Positions 52,164-61,634 are shown, numbered from the stretch's first letter. The stretch: 64,000 nucleotides of DNA from Lachnospiraceae bacterium KM106-2 (GCA_009731425.1 AP018794.1:999960-1063959); one strand, 5' to 3'. Made by a program: numbers and translations. Notes: generated from the letters alone by a model not told the origin.

Positions 52164-52206
52164 AATAAGATCAACTCTTCACAAAGGCAGAAAAGTTGAT
52201 CTTATT
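52164..52206 (-). terminator. Terminator of the zinc-ribbon membrane gene
   Basis: AATAAGATCAACT and AGTTGATCTTATT are perfect 13-bp arms with a 17-base loop; on the minus strand the stem is followed by TTCCTTTT. Confidence 0.65.
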
Positions 52207-52212
52207 ACTATA

Positions 52213-52845
52213 TTACAATTCCATTATCTTATCGTAATAGTCTTCAATCAATTCGTCTAATAAAGAATCATTTGCAGTTGGAAATGACTCTTTTAATTCT
52301 GCTTTGATTGCATCTACGATGTGTAAGTAATTTTCTTCTTTTGATACATCATCTTGATAGAATGCCTCTAATCGTTCTTTTGGCATATGTTTTGCAAGAT
52401 AATCTTGTACATCGTTAGTCGTAGAATTTTCCAATCCAATTTCAGACTTAACTTCACCAGCTTGTTTTCTTGAATGGAAAGCAACATAGATAAATGCCAC
52501 ACTGGTTGCTAAGATAACACTGTGCTGTAACCAGTTGGAGAATAGATGAAAGATTCCGGCAATATTTAAGATATCAAAGATGATCATGAGGATTCCAAAG
52601 AATAAGAAGACTTGGAAGGTAGAATGTAAGTCTCTGTATTGATCCTCTTTTTTAACATAAGTAGTAGAAGAGCTGTTGATCAGTTTTTGGTATTGTTCTT
52701 GTTGATCTTCGTATGAATTAGTTGTTTCCTCTGTTGTCATCTCTTGTTCAGAGTCCTCTAATTGGTCAACTAATGTAGCCCCACATTCTGCACATGTTTC
52801 TATTCCTTTACGATATTCCATTTTACAATTTGGACACCATGGCAT
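52213..52845 (-). CDS. Zinc-ribbon membrane protein
   Basis: The 210-residue protein has an N-terminal zinc ribbon (CPNCKMEYRKGIETCAECGATLV, four cysteines in two pairs), an acidic linker, two TM segments (about 77-97 and 107-126) and a soluble helical tail. Function is unknown. The ATG at 52845 follows AAGGGAGGG; eight more codons upstream are not needed. It lies downstream of tyrS with a terminator between them. Confidence 0.72.
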   Translation of the reverse strand: MPWCPNCKMEYRKGIETCAECGATLVDQLEDSEQEMTTEETTNSYEDQQEQYQKLINSSSTTYVKKEDQYRDLHSTFQVFLFFGILMIIFDILNIAGIFHLFSNWLQHSVILATSVAFIYVAFHSRKQAGEVKSEIGLENSTTNDVQDYLAKHMPKERLEAFYQDDVSKEENYLHIVDAIKAELKESFPTANDSLLDELIEDYYDKIMEL

Positions 52846-52870
52846 GAAGAATCCCTCCCTTAAATTCATA

Positions 52871-52903
52871 TAAAATCAGGCTGCCTGCAAATAGACAGCC
52901 TGA
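52871..52903 (-). terminator. Terminator of tyrS
   Basis: TCAGGCTG and CAGCCTGA pair; on the minus strand TTTTAT follows. Confidence 0.85.
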
Positions 52904-52916
52904 GTATTTTCGTTTT

Positions 52917-54149
52917 TTATTGTACTTTGAATAAGTGATATGATTTTTTACCTTTTTTAACAAGAAGAGCACCATCTGCATTGAAATCATTTGGTGTGAA
53001 TGTCTTATCAAATTCAGTAACTTTTACATCGTTAACACTTACGCCACCTTGTTGGATCGTTCTTCTAGCATCAGAACGAGAAGAACACATTTTAGAATCA
53101 ACAAGAAGAGTGATTAAATCGATACCTGCATCGAATTGATCTTTGGTATAAGAAGTAGTAGGCATATCCTCTGTCTTCATATTTCCACCGAATAAAGCTT
53201 TTGCAGCTTCCTGTGCTTTTTTTGCTTCTTCTTCACCATGAACGATCTTTGTTACTTCATAAGCTAACACTTCTTTTGCATGGTTGATTTCAGAACCTTC
53301 AAGAGCACCAAGACGACGAACTTCGTCCATTGGTAAGAAAGTAAGAAGACCAAGACATTCTTCGACTTTACAATCTTCAACATTTCTCCAGTATTGATAG
53401 AACTCATAAGGAGAAGTCTTCTCTGGATTTAACCAAAGAGCACCCTTCATAGTTTTACCCATCTTAATACCTTCGCTAGTAGTAAGAAGTTTGAATGTTA
53501 AACCGTAAGCAGGTTTTTGTTCTTTACGACGGATAAGATCAACACCACCTAAGATGTTAGACCATTGATCGTTTCCACCAAGTTCCATAGTACAACCATA
53601 TAATTTATTTAATTTCCAGAAGTCATAAGACTGCATTAACATATAGTTGAATTCGAAGAATGTAAGACCACGTTCCATTCTTTGTTTGTAACATTCAGCA
53701 GTAAGCATTTTATTTACGGAAAAATGAACACCGATTTCACGAAGGAATTCTACATAATTTAAATCAAGTAACCAATCTGCATTGTTTGCGATGATTGCGT
53801 TATCATTGTCAAAATCGATGAAACGAGATAATTGTTCTTTAAAGCATTGAGCGTTATGATCAATTGTCTCTCTTGTTAACATATTTCTCATATCAGACTT
53901 ACCAGTTGGATCACCAATCATAGTAGTTCCACCGCCAAGTAATGCGATAGGACGATGACCTGCTCTTTGCATATGCATCATTGCCATGATTGTAAGGAAG
54001 TGACCAGCAGTTAAGCTGTCAGCAGTTGCATCAAATCCTATATAAAAGGTAACTTTTTCATTACCTAATGCTTCACGAATTTCTTTTTCATGTGTTGTTT
54101 GTTCAATAAAACCACGTTCTAGTAGTATGTCATAAACATTTGTAGACAT
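52917..54149 (-). CDS. tyrS: Tyrosyl-tRNA synthetase
   Basis: TyrRS charges tRNA-Tyr. The 410-residue enzyme has the class I HIGH variant in [12 protein letters not shown], the Tyr site GGNDQWSNI, the KMSKS variant [13 protein letters not shown] and a C-terminal S4 domain ending KSYHLFKV. A longer frame of 112 codons upstream reads through the leader and has no start site; the ATG at 54149 follows AGAGGAGG. The leader is about 105 nt with a long-range stem, not a T-box. Confidence 0.95.
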   Translation of the reverse strand: MSTNVYDILLERGFIEQTTHEKEIREALGNEKVTFYIGFDATADSLTAGHFLTIMAMMHMQRAGHRPIALLGGGTTMIGDPTGKSDMRNMLTRETIDHNAQCFKEQLSRFIDFDNDNAIIANNADWLLDLNYVEFLREIGVHFSVNKMLTAECYKQRMERGLTFFEFNYMLMQSYDFWKLNKLYGCTMELGGNDQWSNILGGVDLIRRKEQKPAYGLTFKLLTTSEGIKMGKTMKGALWLNPEKTSPYEFYQYWRNVEDCKVEECLGLLTFLPMDEVRRLGALEGSEINHAKEVLAYEVTKIVHGEEEAKKAQEAAKALFGGNMKTEDMPTTSYTKDQFDAGIDLITLLVDSKMCSSRSDARRTIQQGGVSVNDVKVTEFDKTFTPNDFNADGALLVKKGKKSYHLFKVQ

Positions 54150-54168
54150 ATTTTTGTAACCTCCTCTG

Positions 54169-54218
54169 TATGGTACGGCACGTATTTTTATGCCATATTC
54201 TCTAGTAATCGTACCATA
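54169..54218 (-). promoter_or_regulatory. Inverted repeat in the tyrS leader
   Basis: TATGGTACG (54169-54177) and CGTACCATA (54210-54218) are perfect 9-bp arms, 32 bases apart, just ahead of the ribosome binding site. A competing pairing GGCA/TGCC exists between them. Confidence 0.45.
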
Positions 54219-54261
54219 AGAAAGCCCATAATTCAAGCCTTTAACGCAATGAATATTGGAA

Positions 54262-54291
54262 ATTGTACCCGCATATAAATGGACTAGACAA
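54262..54291 (-). promoter_or_regulatory. Promoter of tyrS
   Basis: Minus strand: TTGTCT (54291-54286) and TACAAT (54267-54262), 18-bp spacer. It lies immediately upstream of the divergent gene that starts at 54317. Confidence 0.55.
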
Positions 54292-54316
54292 GTTGTACGA
54301 AAGGGAGAAGATTGAT

Positions 54317-54871
54317 ATGGAAAAAGAAGAAGAGTATACGAAAGTTCATTCCAGGGCGGAATTGATCCGTCTAGCAAGGGAGAGCTGTATTCAAACTTAT
54401 AGTAAAAAGCAGCCAAAAACGAATTATGTCGAGTTAGAACAGATTTTTGAGGAGAAAGAGATGCCGAAGCAACCATCGGAACCAATTCCTAAGGAACCGA
54501 TCATAACCAACATGGAACAAGAACAGAATGAGCCGTCTTTGATGGAAATGGAAGAACAGGCGAAAGTACCGATCTTTTCAAAAGAGCCGATCGAAAAGCA
54601 GCCGTTTGAAGTAGGGGAGTTTCTCAATGAAGATGAGATCAAGCAGGCAGAAACGGTCTCACCTCATACGAGAAGTTTTGGACTACGTGTCGTTGTAGCT
54701 GTGTTACTTGTCATTATCATCATCGGAACAGATAAGACAAAGCCAAATAATCCGAAGATAACTTCTGTGAAAAAATCGATCACGGAAAATACGACAGTGA
54801 ACCAATTAGAAGAGGGGATGACGACATTTGCAAGGGAGAAGATCCTCCCTCTATTTGGAAGCAGCAAATAG
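54317..54871 (+). CDS. Single-TM membrane protein, unknown function
   Basis: The 184-residue protein has a long, Glu- and Pro-rich N-terminal cytoplasmic part (to about 125, with repeats of KEP/PKEPI), one TM segment at about 133-152 ([15 protein letters not shown]) and a short outer part. No family is recognised. I use the ATG at 54317 after GGGAG; 18 codons upstream overlap the tyrS promoter. It is divergent from tyrS. Confidence 0.65.
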   Translation: MEKEEEYTKVHSRAELIRLARESCIQTYSKKQPKTNYVELEQIFEEKEMPKQPSEPIPKEPIITNMEQEQNEPSLMEMEEQAKVPIFSKEPIEKQPFEVGEFLNEDEIKQAETVSPHTRSFGLRVVVAVLLVIIIIGTDKTKPNNPKITSVKKSITENTTVNQLEEGMTTFAREKILPLFGSSK

Positions 54872-54885
54872 CCATTTTTTATGAC

Positions 54886-54915
54886 TAGACGAATTTGTAT
54901 AAATTATGGTATACT
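54886..54915 (+). promoter_or_regulatory. Promoter of the radical-SAM operon
   Basis: TAGACG (54886-54891) and TATACT (54910-54915), 18-bp spacer. Confidence 0.5.
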
Positions 54916-54926
54916 TGACAAGTATA
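54910..54926. promoter_or_regulatory. Palindrome over the -10 box
   Basis: TATACTTGACAAGTATA is a perfect palindrome with a single central base; it contains the -10 box and is placed like a repressor operator. Confidence 0.45.
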
Positions 54927-54953
54927 TGAATAACAAAAATAGTGTATTCAGGC

Positions 54954-54990
54954 GAGTTTGCAGACAGTAGTATCGTTTGCAAACTCTTTT
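54954..54990 (+). terminator. Attenuator-like hairpin ahead of the radical-SAM gene
   Basis: GAGTTTGCA and TGCAAACTC are perfect 9-bp arms with a 15-base loop, followed by TTTT, in the leader 34 bp before the start codon. The T run is short, so termination may be partial. Confidence 0.5.
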
Positions 54991-55023
54991 GAGGTACATT
55001 AAAGATAAAAGAAAGAGGTTATT

Positions 55024-56892
55024 ATGCGAAAATTAGCACTCTCAGATGAGATATTATTAACCGTGGAAAAACCGGCCAGATATATCGGTAACGAAGTCAA
55101 CATGGTCAAAAAAGACTTATCTAACATCGATATCCGTTTCTGTATGTGTTTCCCAGATGTATACGAAATCGGTATGTCACACCTTGGCATCCAGATATTA
55201 TATGATATGTTCAACCGTAGAGAAGATACGTATTGTGAACGTGTTTACTCTCCTTGGACAGATTTAGACAAGATCATGCGTGAACAAAATATTCCTTTGT
55301 TTGCATTAGAATCACAAGATCCGATCAAGGAATTTGATTTCTTAGGAATCACACTTCAATATGAAATGTGTTATACCAACATTCTTCAAGTATTAGAGTT
55401 ATCTCAAATTCCAATCATGACGGAAGATCGTACATGGGATCATCCAATCGTGATCGGTGGAGGTCCTTGTGCTTATAATCCAGAACCACTTGCTCCATTC
55501 TTCGATATTTTCTATATCGGTGAAGGGGAAACGGTTTATGATCAATTATTAGATGTTTATAAGGAATCACGTAAAAATGGAGAAAGCAGAACAGAATTTC
55601 TTCAGAAGGCTGCCAACATCGAAGGACTTTATGTTCCTATATTTTATGATGTGACTTATAACGAAGATGGTACGATCAAAGAATTCAAACCAAATCGTGA
55701 TGATGTTCCTGCTGTGATCAAGAAACAGGTTGAGATGCATCTTAGCGAAACAACGTATCCAGACAAGCCATTAGTTCCATTTATCAAGGTTACTCAGGAT
55801 CGTGTGGTTCTTGAGATTCAACGTGGATGTATCCGTGGATGCCGTTTCTGTCAGGCTGGTATGTTATACCGTCCAAACAGAGAACGTCGTGTAGACTTCT
55901 TAAAAGATCTTGCTTATAAGATGCTTAAGAACACAGGACATGAAGAAATCTCTTTAAGTTCCTTAAGTTCTTCCGATTATTCCGATTTACAAGAGTTGAT
56001 CTACTTCTTAATTGATGAGTTCCGTTCGAAAGGAGTTAATATCTCCTTACCATCATTACGTATCGATGCCTTTGCACTTGATGTAATGAGTAAAGTACAA
56101 GACGTAAAGAAATCTTCATTAACATTTGCACCAGAAGCTGGTTCTCAGCGTCTACGTAATGTTATTAAGAAAGGTTTAACCGAAGAGCAGATTTTAACCG
56201 GTGCCAGAGATGCCTTCCTTGGCGGATGGAACAAAGTTAAATTATACTTTATGCTTGGGCTTCCAACGGAAACAGAAGAAGATATTGAAGGAATTGCGAC
56301 TCTTTCTGATAAGATCGCTCGTGAATATTATGATGCGATTCCAAAAGAGAACCGTAAAGGACGTGTTGCGATCACAGCAAGTACTTCCTTCTTCGTACCA
56401 AAGCCTTTTACTCCATTCCAATGGACTAGAATGGCAACAAGTGAAGAGTTCTTAGACAAACAACGTTTCTTAAACGGTAAAATGAAAGAACAATTAAATT
56501 ATAGAAGTATTAAATACAACTGGCATGAAGCAGAACTTACGTTATTAGAAGGCGTTTATGCTCGTGGTGATCGTAAGACTGCAAAAGTGCTTTACGATGC
56601 TTATAAAAAAGGTTGTCTCTATGATTCATGGAGTGAATATTTCAAATACGATGTATGGATGGAAACATTTGCTGAAAACGGAATCGATCCTTACTTCTAC
56701 ACAAGCAGAGAGAGAAGTTACGATGAAGTACTTCCTTGGGACTTTATCGATGCAGGCGTAACGAAGAAATATCTAATGAACGAATATGAAATGGCCAAAT
56801 CAGATCAATGTACACCAAACTGCCGTGAAAAATGTACAGGCTGTGGTGCTACGAAATTTGGCGGAGGTGTATGTTATGAAAGCAAGGCTTAA
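55024..56892 (+). CDS. TIGR03960-family B12-binding-domain radical-SAM protein
   Basis: The 622-residue protein has an N-terminal part (residues about 15-250) with the B12-binding-like VCMCFPDVYEIGMSHLGIQILYD, the radical-SAM signature GCIRGCRFCQAG near residues 268-279, the YRPNRERRVDFL segment and a C-terminal cysteine cluster CTPNCREKCTGCGATKFGGGVC. It is the TIGR03960 type found beside TIGR03936 genes, as here (17-bp overlap). It is thought to act on RNA or ribosomal components, which is unproven. The promoter, palindrome and hairpin upstream suggest control. Confidence 0.92.
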   Translation: MRKLALSDEILLTVEKPARYIGNEVNMVKKDLSNIDIRFCMCFPDVYEIGMSHLGIQILYDMFNRREDTYCERVYSPWTDLDKIMREQNIPLFALESQDPIKEFDFLGITLQYEMCYTNILQVLELSQIPIMTEDRTWDHPIVIGGGPCAYNPEPLAPFFDIFYIGEGETVYDQLLDVYKESRKNGESRTEFLQKAANIEGLYVPIFYDVTYNEDGTIKEFKPNRDDVPAVIKKQVEMHLSETTYPDKPLVPFIKVTQDRVVLEIQRGCIRGCRFCQAGMLYRPNRERRVDFLKDLAYKMLKNTGHEEISLSSLSSSDYSDLQELIYFLIDEFRSKGVNISLPSLRIDAFALDVMSKVQDVKKSSLTFAPEAGSQRLRNVIKKGLTEEQILTGARDAFLGGWNKVKLYFMLGLPTETEEDIEGIATLSDKIAREYYDAIPKENRKGRVAITASTSFFVPKPFTPFQWTRMATSEEFLDKQRFLNGKMKEQLNYRSIKYNWHEAELTLLEGVYARGDRKTAKVLYDAYKKGCLYDSWSEYFKYDVWMETFAENGIDPYFYTSRERSYDEVLPWDFIDAGVTKKYLMNEYEMAKSDQCTPNCREKCTGCGATKFGGGVCYESKA

Positions 56893-57661
56893 ATTTAATA
56901 AAGCAGGCAGCATGAAATTCATCGGACATCTTGATATCATGCGCTATTTCCAAAAAGCATTTAGAAGAGCAGGCATTGATGTAGCTTATTCTCAAGGATA
57001 CAGCCCTCATCAGTTGATCTCTTTTGCAGCGCCTTTAGGTGTTGGACTTACTAGTGATGGTGAATATCTAGATATGCAGCTTAATTCAACACTTCCAGCG
57101 GATGAAATGTTACGCTTGATCAACGAACAATTAAATGAAGAAATCCAAGTGACAAGTATCAAGGCTCTTTCAGATGAAAGTAAGAATGCCATGTCTATCG
57201 TAGCCGGTGCTGATTATAAAGTTTCAGTAAAAGATGGCTATTATGTATGTGATGACTTCACAGCAAAATTTGCTGAGTTTTTAGCGAATGATAATATCAC
57301 CATCGTTAAGAAGACAAAGAAGAGTGAAAAAGAAATGGATATCAAGCCATTTATCTATCATCACGCTTTTACGTTAGCAGAATTCAACCAAGAAGTTGGT
57401 CGCAACTACGAGATTAGTGTTGCAGATGAATATGAAAATGGTGCTTTTGTATACATGCAGTTAAGTACAGGTTCCGTTGATAATTTAAAACCAGAATTAG
57501 TCATGGACGCGTTCTGTCAGTCTATTGGCGTAGAATATAACAAATTTGCTTACCAAGTTCATCGTATGGAACTTTATGCAAATGATGTGACAAAAGAAGA
57601 ATTAGAACAAGGAAAACGAAACTTAGTACCGTTAGAAGAGTTAGGACACGAACTTATTTAG
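56876..57661 (+). CDS. TIGR03936-family radical-SAM-associated protein (DUF2344)
   Basis: The 261-residue protein matches DUF2344/TIGR03936: MKARLKFNKAGSMKFIGHLDIMRYFQKAFRRAGIDVAYSQGYSPHQLISFAAPLGVG is its signature start. It always pairs with the preceding radical-SAM protein. A longer frame upstream is inside the preceding gene; the ATG at 56876 has GGAGGTG and overlaps that gene by 17 bp. Confidence 0.92.
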   Translation: MKARLKFNKAGSMKFIGHLDIMRYFQKAFRRAGIDVAYSQGYSPHQLISFAAPLGVGLTSDGEYLDMQLNSTLPADEMLRLINEQLNEEIQVTSIKALSDESKNAMSIVAGADYKVSVKDGYYVCDDFTAKFAEFLANDNITIVKKTKKSEKEMDIKPFIYHHAFTLAEFNQEVGRNYEISVADEYENGAFVYMQLSTGSVDNLKPELVMDAFCQSIGVEYNKFAYQVHRMELYANDVTKEELEQGKRNLVPLEELGHELI

Positions 57662-57680
57662 CGGGCAAGAAGGAGGAAAC

Positions 57681-58868
57681 ATGAGCAATAAATTAGTTAT
57701 CACCAAACAAAAAGATCAAATCATATCCTCCTTGCTTGAAGGAAATGAGCTTGTTCAAGTAAATGCTTCGGAGGCTGTAACCGAAAGCCTCCTTGGCAAT
57801 ATCTATGTTGGTAAAGTAAAAAATATCGTTAAGAATATCAGCGCTGCTTTCGTTGAAATCCAGCCAGATCTCATGTGCTACTATTCTTTAGAAGAAAATA
57901 AATCGCCGATTTATGTGAAAGAGAAGAAGAATGATAAATTAGTAATCGGAGATGAGCTCATTGTTCAAGTAACAAAGGAAAATATCAAGACGAAAGCACC
58001 GGTGATCAGTTCTAACTTTAGTCTGACTGGAAAATATTCTGTCTTAACTCATGGAAAGACGAATATCGGTATCTCTGGTAAGATCCGTTCGGATGAAACG
58101 AGAGAACGACTTAAGAATCTATTATTGCCTTATCAAAATGAGGAGTATGGATTTGTCATTCGTACCAATGCAGCAGACGCACCAGAAGAATATCTGATCA
58201 ACGAGCTAGAAGGGCTGATCGAGAAATATAAAGAGATCAAGCAGTTTGGGGTTCATAAAACGATCTTTTCTAAGTTGTATGAGAGTCCGGCACCTTATAT
58301 CTGTGATATCCGAGATGGGGCCGCTAGAAATATCGATGCCATCGTAACCGATGAAGTTGATATTTATGAGAATATGAAAGATTATGTAAGCAGATTCCAA
58401 AGGGAAGACTTAGAGAAGCTGGAATTTTATCAAGATCCAATGATCTCTTTGAACAACTTATATGGAATCAGCTCGAAGTTAGAAAAAGCACTTCGTGAGC
58501 ATGTATGGCTAAAATCAGGCGGATATTTGGTCATCCAGCCGACTGAAGCCTTAACGGTAATCGATGTTAATACAGGAAAGGCCATTGCCGGTAAGAAGAA
58601 AGCAGAAGAGACGTTCTTTAAGATCAATAAGGAAGCTGCTGTTGAAATTGCCAAGCAGATGCATCTTCGTAATTTATCCGGTATTATCATCATTGACTTT
58701 ATCGATATGTTAGATGAAAATAATAAAAATGAATTATTAAAACAATTGCGAGACTTATGTGCTAAAGATCCAATTAAAACGACATTAATTGATATGACGC
58801 CATTGAATCTTGTAGAGATTACACGAAAGAAAGTACGTAAGCCATTACACGAACAAATAAAGGGGTAA
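57681..58868 (+). CDS. rng: Ribonuclease E/G family protein
   Basis: The 395-residue protein is RNase G-like: an N-terminal S1-like region (LGNIYVGKVKNIVKNISAAFVEIQPD), the 5' sensor and DNase-like core, and the metal-binding aspartates in LTVIDVNTGK and IIIDFIDM. It ends at TRKKVRKPLHEQIKG without the CPxC zinc-link that joins two subunits in enterobacterial enzymes. It follows the TIGR03960/03936 genes in one operon. Its usual neighbours rplU and rpmA are not here. Confidence 0.9.
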   Translation: MSNKLVITKQKDQIISSLLEGNELVQVNASEAVTESLLGNIYVGKVKNIVKNISAAFVEIQPDLMCYYSLEENKSPIYVKEKKNDKLVIGDELIVQVTKENIKTKAPVISSNFSLTGKYSVLTHGKTNIGISGKIRSDETRERLKNLLLPYQNEEYGFVIRTNAADAPEEYLINELEGLIEKYKEIKQFGVHKTIFSKLYESPAPYICDIRDGAARNIDAIVTDEVDIYENMKDYVSRFQREDLEKLEFYQDPMISLNNLYGISSKLEKALREHVWLKSGGYLVIQPTEALTVIDVNTGKAIAGKKKAEETFFKINKEAAVEIAKQMHLRNLSGIIIIDFIDMLDENNKNELLKQLRDLCAKDPIKTTLIDMTPLNLVEITRKKVRKPLHEQIKG

Positions 58869-58874
58869 TGTATT

Positions 58875-59345
58875 ATGGTAAAGACAAATGCCATGCGAAT
58901 GTTGTCGAAAGCAAAAATTGCATTTCGTACCGAAGAGTATGAGGTGGATGAAAGCGATCTATCTGGAGAACATGTTGCAAGTCAACTGAATCAGAATGTA
59001 GAGCAAGTCTTTAAAACACTTGTGATTAAAGGAGAGCGAAAAGGAACCATGGTATTCTGCCTTCCGGTCAATCATGAGATTGATTTAAAGAAAGCGGCAA
59101 AAGTGGCAGGAGATAAGAAAGTAGAAATGCTTCATATGAAAGATCTATTAAGTACGACTGGGTATATCCGGGGCGGTTGTTCACCAATCGGTATGAAGAA
59201 AAGATTTCCTACTTTTATCGAAGAGACATGCTTACAATATGATGAAATCTATATCAGTGCGGGGGTACGCGGTGCGCAGATCATTTTAAATCCGAATGAT
59301 CTGATCGAGTATCTTGGTATTACTGTTTGTGATTTCGTTGTATAA
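58875..59345 (+). CDS. ybaK: Cys-tRNA(Pro)/Cys-tRNA(Cys) deacylase YbaK
   Basis: YbaK clears Cys mischarged on tRNA-Pro. The 156-residue protein has the conserved lysine region VFKTLVIKG (about residues 46-54) and the GGCSPIGMKKRFP motif near 108-120. The gene is 6 bp behind rng, so it belongs to the operon, and a terminator follows. Confidence 0.93.
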   Translation: MVKTNAMRMLSKAKIAFRTEEYEVDESDLSGEHVASQLNQNVEQVFKTLVIKGERKGTMVFCLPVNHEIDLKKAAKVAGDKKVEMLHMKDLLSTTGYIRGGCSPIGMKKRFPTFIEETCLQYDEIYISAGVRGAQIILNPNDLIEYLGITVCDFVV

Positions 59346-59350
59346 ACTTA

Positions 59351-59395
59351 AAAACAGCTATAGCAGATGAGGTGATCTGTTATAGCTGTTTTTTT
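59351..59395 (+). terminator. Terminator of the rng-ybaK operon
   Basis: AAAACAGCTATAGCAGAT pairs with ATCTGTTATAGCTGTTTT (one G-U pair), TTT follows. Confidence 0.92.
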
Positions 59396-59478
59396 GTTTT
59401 GCTTCAAGTGCTGAAAATATTAATAACGATGCGATTCCAGTAACATTCGTGTGATAGACTGTCTGATCTTTACATATA

Positions 59479-59497
59479 TTTAATGATAATCATAAAT
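59479..59497. promoter_or_regulatory. Fur-box-like palindrome
   Basis: TTTAATGATAATCATAAAT matches 14 of 19 positions of the Fur consensus. It lies 17 bp upstream of the start codon, next to a possible -10 (TATATT, 59475-59480). Confidence 0.45.
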
Positions 59498-59513
59498 AAG
59501 GAGATGAAAGGTT

Positions 59514-61574
59514 ATGTTAAGAAGAAATCGCAGGGGCTATTTGTTTTTAGGAAGTATGTTTCTTGTCCTTTTTTCGTTAGGATTATTTCTGAATGAAGAT
59601 CAGGTAAGCGCGATCACTCAAGATAGAGGGGATACCCCTGCTACCGCTACAATGATCAGTCTAAATCAAGATAATTGGGGAGACTTTGAAAAAGAGAAGG
59701 ATATTGATTATTACAAGTTTAAACTAGATAGACAAGGAACTGTTACGATTAATTTAAAGCATGAATATACAGATAAGAGTAAAAGTTGGAATGTGACACT
59801 ATACACATCTGGTTTAAAGGAAATAAAATCTTTTAAATCGATCGGAACGACAACAGGCAGTACCTCGTGCGAATTAGGACTTCCAGCAGGAACATACTAT
59901 ATTAAAGTCTATGATACCGATGTGCAGAAACCAAAGGCGGCAGTTACCTATAAGCCTTATCAGATTCGTGCCAACTTTACAGCTCACAGTGATTGGGAGA
60001 CAGAATTCAATGACAAAGCGCAAGAGGCAGATCAAATTGTGGTTAACAAAGGTGAATTCGGAACTTTACGCAGCAATAAGGATGTTGATTATTATAAAAT
60101 GGAGATTCCGCAAAATGGCATGATTACTGTTAATGTCAAACATAACAAATTGGAAGAAACGAAATACCTTTGGACTGCATCCATTTATAATGTGAAATTA
60201 GAAAAACTTGCTGCGTGGCATTACGTGGGAAATAAAGCGACGAATCCGTCCCCTACACTAGGTTTACCACGAGGAACTTATTATGTGAAGATAGAGAATA
60301 CAGATGGATCGAATCGAACTTGCGATAACAAATATGAACTACTCGTAAATTACAAGCAAATGGGGAACTATGAGACGGAACCAAATGATCAATTTACTTG
60401 GCCGGATGTGCTCAATTTGAACACCACAGTGAGCGGATTATTGATGGAGAAACAGGATGTCGATTGTTATAAGTTTACGTTGCAACAGGCAGAAAGTGTG
60501 AAAATTCAATTTGCTCATGATTCCATCACAACTAGTAAAATAAATTGGAATGGAAGCTTGTATAATGCAAGTTTACAGGAAATTAAAAGTTTTTGCTGGT
60601 ATGGGACGAATCAATATTCAACGTCTGATCTGATCACACTGCAACCGGGTACCTATTATTTGAGAATTACTAACCAGAGTGATCGTCTTAATCGAGAGCC
60701 TTATCATCTAAAAGTGGTCTCATCCTTTGGGCTTTCTGTTCCTTCTCTTCGAATACTATCTACTAGTTATAACCAAGTAAAACTAGCATGGGATGTAGTA
60801 GATAGAGCAGATGAGTATGAGATATCGCGAAAGACTGGAAATAGTGATTATGTTATCTTGAGTAAAGCGGCGCCCAATATGAGTTCCTTATTGGTCGATT
60901 CAAACTTGACAACAGGTATTACTTATACATATCGAATTCGTGCCTGTCATAAAGGTTCAGGAACTTATAGTAAATATTCATTGCCAGTGAGCGTGACATT
61001 ATCATTAGAGAAACCTGTTGTAAAAAGTGCAAAAGCAATTGATTTTAAGAGTATCAAGGTAAGTTGGAATCGAGTAGACGGAGCAGATGGTTATGAAATA
61101 ATGCGTAAAGCGTCTAAGAATGGTTCTTATAAGAAAATAAATGAAATCAAGAAGCCTTTGACGATATCATTTACCAATAGGAGCCTTTCCTCTGGAAAAC
61201 GATATTATTACCGGGTGAGAGCATATCGGATTGTTCAGAATCAAAAGTGCTACAGCAATGATTCAAATATGAAATCAGCAGTGCCAAAGTCTGGTAAGAC
61301 AACGATCACGAAGCTAAAGAGAAGCGTAAAGAAGATTAAGTTAACTTGGAAGAAGATCACGGGAGCAAGTGGATATCAGATTTATTATAAGACGAGTAAG
61401 AAGTCCGCATTTAAGAAAGCAAAAACAATAACAAAGGGTTCAAGAACAACCTATACTCATACTAAATTAAAGAGTAAAAAGACCTATTATTATAGAATCC
61501 GTGCTTATAAAAACGTCAGTGGAAAGAAGATGTATGCAACGTTTAGTTCCACGAAGAAAGCAAAGACTAAATAG
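59514..61574 (+). CDS. Secreted protein with three PPC-like and three fibronectin-III domains
   Basis: The 686-residue precursor has a signal peptide (RRNRRGYLFLGSMFLVLFSLGLFL, cut near residue 33). Three PPC-like beta-sandwich domains follow (about 38-155, 158-282 and 285-405, each ending like LPAGTYYIKV with an AGTYYI/RGTYYV/PGTYYL strand). Three fibronectin-III domains end it (about 410-500, 503-592, 597-686). There is no enzyme domain or sortase motif, so it may bind glycans or surfaces. AGGAG is near the ATG. A Fur-box-like site overlaps its promoter. Confidence 0.82.
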   Translation: MLRRNRRGYLFLGSMFLVLFSLGLFLNEDQVSAITQDRGDTPATATMISLNQDNWGDFEKEKDIDYYKFKLDRQGTVTINLKHEYTDKSKSWNVTLYTSGLKEIKSFKSIGTTTGSTSCELGLPAGTYYIKVYDTDVQKPKAAVTYKPYQIRANFTAHSDWETEFNDKAQEADQIVVNKGEFGTLRSNKDVDYYKMEIPQNGMITVNVKHNKLEETKYLWTASIYNVKLEKLAAWHYVGNKATNPSPTLGLPRGTYYVKIENTDGSNRTCDNKYELLVNYKQMGNYETEPNDQFTWPDVLNLNTTVSGLLMEKQDVDCYKFTLQQAESVKIQFAHDSITTSKINWNGSLYNASLQEIKSFCWYGTNQYSTSDLITLQPGTYYLRITNQSDRLNREPYHLKVVSSFGLSVPSLRILSTSYNQVKLAWDVVDRADEYEISRKTGNSDYVILSKAAPNMSSLLVDSNLTTGITYTYRIRACHKGSGTYSKYSLPVSVTLSLEKPVVKSAKAIDFKSIKVSWNRVDGADGYEIMRKASKNGSYKKINEIKKPLTISFTNRSLSSGKRYYYRVRAYRIVQNQKCYSNDSNMKSAVPKSGKTTITKLKRSVKKIKLTWKKITGASGYQIYYKTSKKSAFKKAKTITKGSRTTYTHTKLKSKKTYYYRIRAYKNVSGKKMYATFSSTKKAKTK

Positions 61575-61590
61575 TAGGGCGTAGAATCGT

Positions 61591-61634
61591 AAAAATGTTG
61601 GAGTGTGATTTATATCACATTCCAACATTTTTTT
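61591..61634 (+). terminator. Terminator after the PPC/FN3 gene
   Basis: AAAAATGTTGGA-g-TGTGA pairs with TCACA-t-TCCAACATTTTTTT. Confidence 0.9.

Noticed and set aside
54150..54260. T-box riboswitch for tyrS
   Set aside because: The leader is only about 105 nt and lacks the conserved T-box sequence.
54150..54485. 112-codon N-terminal extension of tyrS
   Set aside because: It reads through the promoter and leader, has no ribosome binding site, and the ATG at 54149 has a perfect one and matches the family start.
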